Source: JBBRWV01 sp038248985 | Lineage (GTDB): Bacteria; Planctomycetota; Phycisphaerae; WQYP01 | Reading direction: 5' to 3' | Assembly: GCA_038248985.1 (NCBI GenBank) | Contig: JBBRWV010000117.1 | Span: 1-11,533, forward strand | Length of the DNA: 11,533 nucleotides | Shown here: positions 7,107 to 11,533 of the stretch, piece after piece | Position numbering within the stretch: position 1 is the stretch's first letter | Layout of the letters: every line of letters starts with the position of its first letter | Made by a program: the position numbers and the translations under genes | The notes under the pieces: model-generated | Told to the model about the DNA's origin: nothing | The model's input: only the letters and a program-made list of their open reading frames with translations | Databases searched by the model: none

Positions 7107-7763
7107 ATGTCCGAGAACTGGCCAGCCATACAAGCCACGGCGGGGAAAGCCCTGTCGGTGAAGATACCTGGGCAGACGGAACCAGGGCGGTACACGCTGG
7201 ATCGAGCGGTACGGGTAACGCGGGCGATGGAGAAGTTGGCACCTTCGATTGGGCAGAAGGTGGAACGACTGGACTTGGCGAAAGTGGCGGCGTTGTACGC
7301 GGGGGTGGCGTTGAACATCAGCGGGCCGCACAAGACGCCGGACGACTCAGCGTACGCGGATGCGGCGGAGATGCTGGCGGATCAGCTCAAGGATTTGCTG
7401 AATGCGGGGGACTTGGAGATTACGCTGCGCATACTGGCGGAGCATCGGAAGCGGAAGACAGAGATGCCGGAGGCGAAGTTGCTGGCGGATGCGTCGGCGT
7501 TGGAGGAGTTTGGGCTGATAGGGTTATGGAACCAGACGCGGATTTTTCATACGGCGGGGAAGACGCTGGAGCAGATGATCAAGTTGTGGAAGGCGCAGCA
7601 TGATTACAGTGTGTGGGAGAGCCGATTGCGGGAGGGATTTCATTACGAGTCAGCGCGGCGGGTGGCGCAGGCACGGTTGGCGCGGATGCGGAACATTTAT
7701 GAATCGCTGCAGCAGGAGAATCATGCCGAGGATGTAGGGGGCAGCGCTACGGGGCATTACTGA
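7107..7763 (+). CDS. HD-superfamily-like protein with an apparently lost HD motif
   Basis: This 218-residue protein has no signal peptide or membrane segment. Its layout resembles small HD phosphohydrolases (COG1418-like): an N-terminal helix region, AALYAGVALN (61-70) where active members carry LLHDIG, SAYADAAEML (81-90) where many have a His, LRILAEH (107-113), PEAKLLADASALEEFGLIG (121-139) resembling the PEA-ILADAD-LD-G-IG block, and a C-terminal helical tail with repeated Arg/Ala/Leu as in this family. His113 and Asp128 are kept, but the HD pair would be Ala65-Gly66 and the SAH-type His is Tyr83. If this alignment is right, metal binding is impaired and the protein may be a non-catalytic nucleotide or protein binder. 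Start ATG 7107 has GCGGAG 6 bases upstream. It sits 103 bases after dacB and 65 bases before the GH95 gene. I am fairly sure of the coding call, less so of the family. Confidence 0.8.
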   Translation: MSENWPAIQATAGKALSVKIPGQTEPGRYTLDRAVRVTRAMEKLAPSIGQKVERLDLAKVAALYAGVALNISGPHKTPDDSAYADAAEMLADQLKDLLNAGDLEITLRILAEHRKRKTEMPEAKLLADASALEEFGLIGLWNQTRIFHTAGKTLEQMIKLWKAQHDYSVWESRLREGFHYESARRVAQARLARMRNIYESLQQENHAEDVGGSATGHY

Positions 7764-7766
7764 GTT

Positions 7767-7795
7767 TTGATTTCCCGGCAAATCATGAGTTTAAA
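7767..7795 (+). promoter_or_regulatory. Promoter candidate for the GH95 gene
   Basis: TTGATT (7767-7772), a 17-base spacer, then TTTAAA (7790-7795), each matching four of six consensus positions. The following T-rich stretch (about 7799-7817) has no hairpin before it and is more likely leader than terminator. Confidence 0.33.
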
Positions 7796-7828
7796 CGATT
7801 TTTTGCATTTTCTTTTTGAGAGTTTGAG

Positions 7829-10081
7829 ATGGCCCGCACACTTTTTTATCGGTTTCCACTGCCGCGCACACATACGGGGGCACTGTTGGGCAATGGGGTG
7901 CAGGGGCTGATGGTATGGGGAGTTGAGACGCTGAACATCACGGTGGGCCGGGCGGGTTTTTGGGATCATCGCGGGGGTTCAGAGTTTGCGAGCCGGACGA
8001 CTTACCAGCAATTGCGGACGCTGCTGGAGGCGGGTGATGAAGCAGGGATCAAGAAGGTTTTTGCGGCGGAGTTGAAGTCGGAGAATTTTCCTGATCGGCC
8101 ATTTCAAGTGGGTTGCGGGAGAATGGAGCTGAGTTTTCCGCGGGGGCTCAAACCTTTTGAGGCGCTGCTGGATATGGACACCGCGACGTTGACGGTGGGG
8201 CTGAAGAATGCGGAGGAGGAACGGGCGTCGGTGGTGGTGCGGCAATCAATGGATACGGCATTTTCGCTGGAGCTGTCGTGGATTGAGTTGTCAGAGAAGC
8301 TGGTGGGGCAGACGGGGATTGCGGTGTTGCCGACGTGGCATCATGTGGGGAAGGAACTGGCGAGGTTGGGAGTGGCGGCACCGGAGATATTGTCGTGGGA
8401 GCATCAAGGGAGGGAGGGAGGCGGTTTCTGGCAGACGCTACCGGAAGATGATGGGCTGGGGTTGGCGTGGCAGAATCAGGGGAAGACGATCACGCTGGCG
8501 ACGGCGGTGGGGCAAGCGCCGATGGCGCAGGCCCAGGCGATGGCGATTCAAACGGATATAGCGGGAATCGCGACGCGAACGCGGGCATGGTGGGAAGCGT
8601 ATTGGAAGGATGTGCCGACGTTGAAACTGCCGGATCCGGTGTTGCAGCGGATTTATGATTACGGGGTGTACAAGCAGGCGGGGATGACGCATCCGCAGGG
8701 GGTGGCGGGGACGCTGCAGGGGCCGTGGCTGGAAGAGTATCAGTTGCCGCCGTGGAGCTGCGATTATCATTTCAACATCAACATCCAGATGATTTACTGG
8801 CCGGCCTTGGCGACGGGTCGTTTCGAGCATTTCAAGCCGTTGTGGAAGATGATCCAGGGGTGGATGCCGAAATTGGCGGAGAATGCCAAGGGTTTTTTTG
8901 GGGTGGAGGGTGCGTTGATGCTGCCGCATGCGGTGGATGACCGGTGCCGAGCGGTGGGGCAATTCTGGACGGGGACGATCGATCATGCGTGCACGGCGTG
9001 GATGGCGCAGATGGCGTGGCTGCATTACCGGTATTCGCTGGATGTGGCGGTGCTGAAGGAGATTGCGTGGCCGCTGCTGAGTGGCGCGTTTAACGGGTAT
9101 TGGGCGATGCTGGAGGAACGGGAGCATACGGACGAGACGGGGAAAGTTACGAAGCGATTGAGCCTGCCGGTGAGCGTGAGCCCGGAATACAACGGGGATT
9201 CGATGAAGGCGTGGGGGCGTGATTCGTCGTTTCAACTGGCGGCGGTGCATAATGTGGCGAGTACGATTGCGCGGGCGGCGACGTTGTTGGGACTGCCGCA
9301 GGATGCGCGGTGGGGCCGGATCGAGCGTGAGTTGCCGAACTACAGTTTGTCGCCGCAGACGGGTGAGGGCGAGGAGTTTCGGCCGGGGCCGCGGATTGGT
9401 ATGTGGGAGGGGAAGGACTTGGATACATCGCACCGGCATCCGTCGCACCTGGGAGGGATATATCCTTTCCGGACGGTGAATCCGGCCTCGCCGCGGGATG
9501 AAAAGATCGTAAAGAACAGCTTGTTTCATTGGATACGGGAGGGATCGGGGGCGTGGTCGGGGTGGGCGATTCCGTTTGTGGCGTTGATCCAGGCGCGATG
9601 CAACTACATAGAGGGGGCGATTGCGTGGCTGCACTTGTGGGATGATGTTTTTACGAACGTCGGGCATGGCACGCTGCACGATGCGGATTTTCCGGGGTTC
9701 ACGGTGTTGTCGCGGCAGCCGGGTGACCAGCGGGAAATCATGCAGATGGACGCGGGCATGGGGGCGATAACAGCGATCACGGATTTGCTGGTGCAGTGCC
9801 GCGGAGTGCTGGGAGAGGAGATTCATATTTTGCCGGTGATACCGCAGAAATGGCGGGAGGCAGCGTTTGAGAATCTGCGCGCGGAGGGGGCGTTTGTGGT
9901 CGGCGCCGAGGTGGCGGAGGGCGAGGTTAGGGAGATACGCATTAAGAGCTTGGCGGGAGAACCGCTGTCAGCGCATTTTGACCTAGGCGAGAAGTGGACG
10001 CTGAATGGGGCGAGCCGCACGGGGCGGGAATTGAAGACAGCGACGCAGCGTGGTGAGATATTGGTTTTGCGGCGGGTGTAA
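7829..10081 (+). CDS. GH95-type glycoside hydrolase (alpha-L-fucosidase/alpha-L-galactosidase-like), leaderless
   Basis: This 750-residue protein matches the overall plan of family GH95: an N-terminal beta-domain (about 1-255, opening with GALLGNGVQGLMVWG at 17-31), a helical linker, an (alpha/alpha)6 barrel (about 270-665) and a short C-terminal beta-domain. Catalytic features map well. NIN at 316-318 corresponds to the paired Asn of bifidobacterial AfcA that activate the base, Glu453 in VSVSPE to the general acid, and Asp641 in MQMDAGMG to the base-side Asp of the usual DGNFG block. HRHPSH (535-540) followed by a Gly-rich IYP segment is another family hallmark. Hydrolysis of terminal alpha-L-fucose or a related L-sugar by inversion is the family role; the substrate here is not established. 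There is no signal peptide, so a cytoplasmic site is likely, unlike many secreted GH95 enzymes. Start ATG 7829 has only a weak GAGAG upstream. No transporter or sugar kinase lies beside it. Confidence 0.85.
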   Translation: MARTLFYRFPLPRTHTGALLGNGVQGLMVWGVETLNITVGRAGFWDHRGGSEFASRTTYQQLRTLLEAGDEAGIKKVFAAELKSENFPDRPFQVGCGRMELSFPRGLKPFEALLDMDTATLTVGLKNAEEERASVVVRQSMDTAFSLELSWIELSEKLVGQTGIAVLPTWHHVGKELARLGVAAPEILSWEHQGREGGGFWQTLPEDDGLGLAWQNQGKTITLATAVGQAPMAQAQAMAIQTDIAGIATRTRAWWEAYWKDVPTLKLPDPVLQRIYDYGVYKQAGMTHPQGVAGTLQGPWLEEYQLPPWSCDYHFNINIQMIYWPALATGRFEHFKPLWKMIQGWMPKLAENAKGFFGVEGALMLPHAVDDRCRAVGQFWTGTIDHACTAWMAQMAWLHYRYSLDVAVLKEIAWPLLSGAFNGYWAMLEEREHTDETGKVTKRLSLPVSVSPEYNGDSMKAWGRDSSFQLAAVHNVASTIARAATLLGLPQDARWGRIERELPNYSLSPQTGEGEEFRPGPRIGMWEGKDLDTSHRHPSHLGGIYPFRTVNPASPRDEKIVKNSLFHWIREGSGAWSGWAIPFVALIQARCNYIEGAIAWLHLWDDVFTNVGHGTLHDADFPGFTVLSRQPGDQREIMQMDAGMGAITAITDLLVQCRGVLGEEIHILPVIPQKWREAAFENLRAEGAFVVGAEVAEGEVREIRIKSLAGEPLSAHFDLGEKWTLNGASRTGRELKTATQRGEILVLRRV

Positions 10082-10159
10082 GGGCGGCGATGTGCGAAAT
10101 GTCCGCCCCCGGTTTCACCCTCCTACTTCACCCCCCTACCGGATTACCCACCGGGCGGA
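10082..10159. terminator. Inverted repeats between convergent genes, possible bidirectional 3' structure
   Basis: GGGCGG (10082-10087) can pair with CCGCCC (10103-10108) across a 15-base loop. The same CCGCCC, extended as TCCGCCC plus GGT after two extra C, can instead pair with ACCGGGCGGA (10150-10159). The site lies between the stop of the GH95 gene (10081) and that of the kinase gene (10229), where a shared terminator is expected. No T tract follows on either strand, so a rho-independent mechanism is doubtful. The rest of the gap, 10160-10228, shows nothing clear. Confidence 0.35.
10114..10139 (+). repeat. Two-copy 13-bp tandem repeat
   Basis: TTCACCCTCCTAC (10114-10126) is followed directly by TTCACCCCCCTAC (10127-10139), 12 of 13 identical. 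It lies in the loop of the larger inverted repeat in this gap. It is C-rich, against the G-rich trend of the + strand. Confidence 0.6.
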
Positions 10160-10228
10160 GCGTCATCATTTCATTTTGAAGGCGAGAAGTTTCATGCGGA
10201 GAGGATGTTGTGGGGACGGCGCGGACGG

Positions 10229-11305
10229 CTATTTGGGGCCGGTTTGATAGTGGCCGCGGACGGCTTCAAGGGCGGGTTCGGAATGGCCGTTGATCCAGGC
10301 GGCTTTGCGTCGGGCCATTTCGAGCCAGGGGATGTAGTTGTCGAGAGCGGGGAGATCCTTGGCGTTGCGGGCGGCGAGGACAGGTTCGGCGATGATGGCT
10401 TCGACCATGAGGTGGGGGATGGCGTCGATTTCGGCGGCGGAGAGGAGGTAGACGGAATCGTAGCCGGCCATGAAGGAGCGGAAGGTGAGAAGTTCGAGTT
10501 CGGCGGGCCACTCATCGGGGGCGACGGCTTTGTCGAAGTAGGTGCAGAACTGGACACAGGCGTTGGCGACATCGATGGCGCGTTGCTGGATGCGGGCGGA
10601 GTCGAAATCGATGACACCGACGACGGACTGATCGACGTAGAGGAGATTGGAGGGGTGCCAATCGGCGTGGGTGATCTGGCGGGGCCATTGGGAAAGGCCG
10701 AGGGAATTGGAGGTGGCTGCGGCCTCTTTATAGTAGAGGTTGAGCGCACCAAGGAGGGAGCGGAGGTCGTCGAGGTAGCTGAGAGGAACGCCGGGGGATC
10801 CACGACGGAGGATTTTTAGGCGGGATTCGATGGTGGAGAGGACGTCGGCGTTGTTATGGATGCAGCCTTGAGGGGGCGTGAAAGCGGCCTGGTATTTGGC
10901 GAGAATTTTGTGATAGAGGGCGAGAACGCGGCCGGCATCGTGGGCGGCACTGGCGGAACGGTCATAGGGTTGAGCGGGAATGTATTCGAAGATTTCGTAG
11001 ATTGTGCCGTGAAGTTGAAGGATGGTGTTGTTGTTGATGGAGGTGCCTTGGAGATGCGGGAGGGGGAATTTGTGGTGACGGAGTTCGATTTGCAGTTCAT
11101 GGGCGAAGGCGACCTTGAGGGGGTCGTCGCGACCGGGGGCGCGGCGTTTGAGGAGGAATTCGCCGCGATCGGTTTCGATGATGGCCTTGGGGGAGAAGGG
11201 TGAGCCGGCGCGGAACATGCGGACGGATTTGACCTTGCCGAGATCGTAGGAATCGAGGATGGATTGGATTTCCGGAGGGGTGAAGGTGGAGGATTCGAGT
11301 TGCAT
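10229..11305 (-). CDS. APH-family phosphotransferase (COG2334/SrkA-homoserine kinase II-like)
   Basis: This 358-residue soluble protein has the protein-kinase-like fold of aminoglycoside phosphotransferase relatives. The catalytic loop is HADWHPSN (213-220), with Asp215 as the catalytic base and Asn220 binding metal. The DFD at 233-235, inside VIDFDSARIQQRAIDVANA, replaces the DFG of protein kinases. Lys53 in FLLKRRAPG is the likely ATP-binding Lys, and Glu70 in AFAHE the helix Glu. EIFEYIPAQPYD (104-115) resembles the hinge of COG2334 members such as SrkA, spore-coat CotS and type II homoserine kinases. The substrate cannot be read from sequence, and there are no threonine-pathway or antibiotic genes nearby. 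The start is ATG 11305 with only a weak GGGGCG upstream. The gene stands alone on the - strand and converges on the GH95 gene. Confidence 0.85.
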   Translation of the reverse strand: MQLESSTFTPPEIQSILDSYDLGKVKSVRMFRAGSPFSPKAIIETDRGEFLLKRRAPGRDDPLKVAFAHELQIELRHHKFPLPHLQGTSINNNTILQLHGTIYEIFEYIPAQPYDRSASAAHDAGRVLALYHKILAKYQAAFTPPQGCIHNNADVLSTIESRLKILRRGSPGVPLSYLDDLRSLLGALNLYYKEAAATSNSLGLSQWPRQITHADWHPSNLLYVDQSVVGVIDFDSARIQQRAIDVANACVQFCTYFDKAVAPDEWPAELELLTFRSFMAGYDSVYLLSAAEIDAIPHLMVEAIIAEPVLAARNAKDLPALDNYIPWLEMARRKAAWINGHSEPALEAVRGHYQTGPK

Positions 11306-11323
11306 TTATGCGCCCCAGTGCCG

Positions 11324-11347
11324 ATTTTAGAAGGCGAGGGGATTTTA
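11324..11347 (-). promoter_or_regulatory. Possible -10 elements for the kinase gene
   Basis: On the - strand TAAAAT (five of six to the -10 consensus) occurs twice, at 11342-11347 and 11324-11329, each followed by C. The upstream copy would give a leader of about 30 bases. No convincing -35 is seen. The rest of 11306-11418 is purine-rich on the + strand with no other clear element. Confidence 0.28.
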
Positions 11348-11418
11348 CCATGAGGAGTAGTGGAAGGCACGGGGAGAGGGGAGGTAAGAGGGAAAACTAA
11401 CTGATGAGGAGACAAGAA

Positions 11419-11447
11419 AAAGCCCGCGTCTTTGGGACGCGGGCTTT
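11419..11447 (-). terminator. Rho-independent terminator of the right-edge gene
   Basis: A perfect 12-bp stem (AAAGCCCGCGTC at 11419-11430 with its complement at 11436-11447) encloses a 5-base loop. On the - strand the stem is followed by further T (TTTTTCTTG), the classic arrangement. It begins 29 bases after the stop codon at 11477-11479. The + strand side has only three T at the stem end, so termination is mainly for the leftward transcript. Confidence 0.92.
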
Positions 11448-11476
11448 GGTAAGGCCAGGTTTTATTTTGCGAACTT

Positions 11477-11533
11477 TTAGGCTTCGGAGGAAGCGGGTTC
11501 GCTGGGGGCTGGGGTGGCGGCGGCGGGGGTGAC
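11477..11533 (-). CDS. C-terminal end of an Ala/Pro-rich protein (5' part outside window)
   Basis: On the - strand an open frame enters from the right edge and ends at TAA (11479-11477). The 18 visible residues, VTPAAATPAPSEPASSEA, are a low-complexity Ala/Pro/Ser/Glu tail. Such tails occur on several abundant proteins, including ribosomal proteins of some bacteria, and the strong terminator downstream would suit a highly expressed gene, but no identity can be given from the tail alone. The frame is supported by the terminator placement and by the C-ending codons expected of a - strand gene in this window. Confidence 0.65.
   Translation of the reverse strand, partial: VTPAAATPAPSEPASSEA

Noticed and set aside
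8438..9826. A 462-codon - strand frame inside the GH95 gene
   Set aside because: Arg/Pro/His-rich translation without recognisable motifs, no ribosome site of note, and fully overlapped by the conserved catalytic barrel.
10195..10248. A short + strand frame of 17 codons after the GH95 gene
   Set aside because: Too short, no ribosome-binding site that stands out, and it overlaps the end of the kinase gene.
11500..11530. G runs near the right edge resembling a quadruplex motif
   Set aside because: They are Pro and Ala codons of the - strand tail, and the longest loop exceeds the usual limit.

Overview
The window looks like ordinary chromosome from a Gram-negative bacterium with an outer membrane that makes hopanoids. 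It carries lipid A (lpxD), hopanoid (shc) and peptidoglycan (dacB) genes. Widely spaced single genes with apparently separate promoters, and a squalene-hopene cyclase carrying an ADHNAIQDPS stretch, would suit a member of the PVC group such as a phycisphaeral planctomycete. That placement is an inference from gene style and was not tested. Base composition is unusual: over most of the window the + strand has far more G than C, whichever strand is coding, so + genes use G-ending codons and - genes use C-ending ones.

Left part (1-2263): the 3' end of an unidentified + strand gene stops at 107. It converges on uup (162-2003, - strand), an ABC-F ATPase. The divergent spacer 2004-2263 holds a G-quadruplex-type motif and weak promoter candidates.

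Centre (2264-7763, all + strand): squalene-hopene cyclase (shc), then lpxD (lipid A acylation), then a class C penicillin-binding protein of the PBP4/DacB family (peptidoglycan trimming), then a small HD-superfamily-like protein whose HD signature appears to be lost. The first three are all cell-envelope genes: hopanoid, lipid A and wall. Gaps of 103-135 bp separate these four genes, and lpxD and dacB each have a reasonable -35/-10 pair, so they look like neighbours rather than one operon.

Right part (7764-11533): a GH95-type glycoside hydrolase without a signal peptide (+ strand) converges on an APH/COG2334-type small-molecule kinase (- strand). The gap between them has competing inverted repeats and a 13-bp tandem repeat. 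The far right holds a very clear rho-independent terminator and the Ala/Pro-rich C-terminal end of a - strand gene that runs off the window.

I saw no tRNA or rRNA genes, CRISPR arrays, insertion sequences, prophage genes or defence cassettes, and no convincing undescribed multi-gene system. The points most worth a second look are the degenerate HD protein, the leaderless GH95 enzyme, the strand-wide G excess with its break at the left edge, and the paired structures in the 10082-10159 gap.
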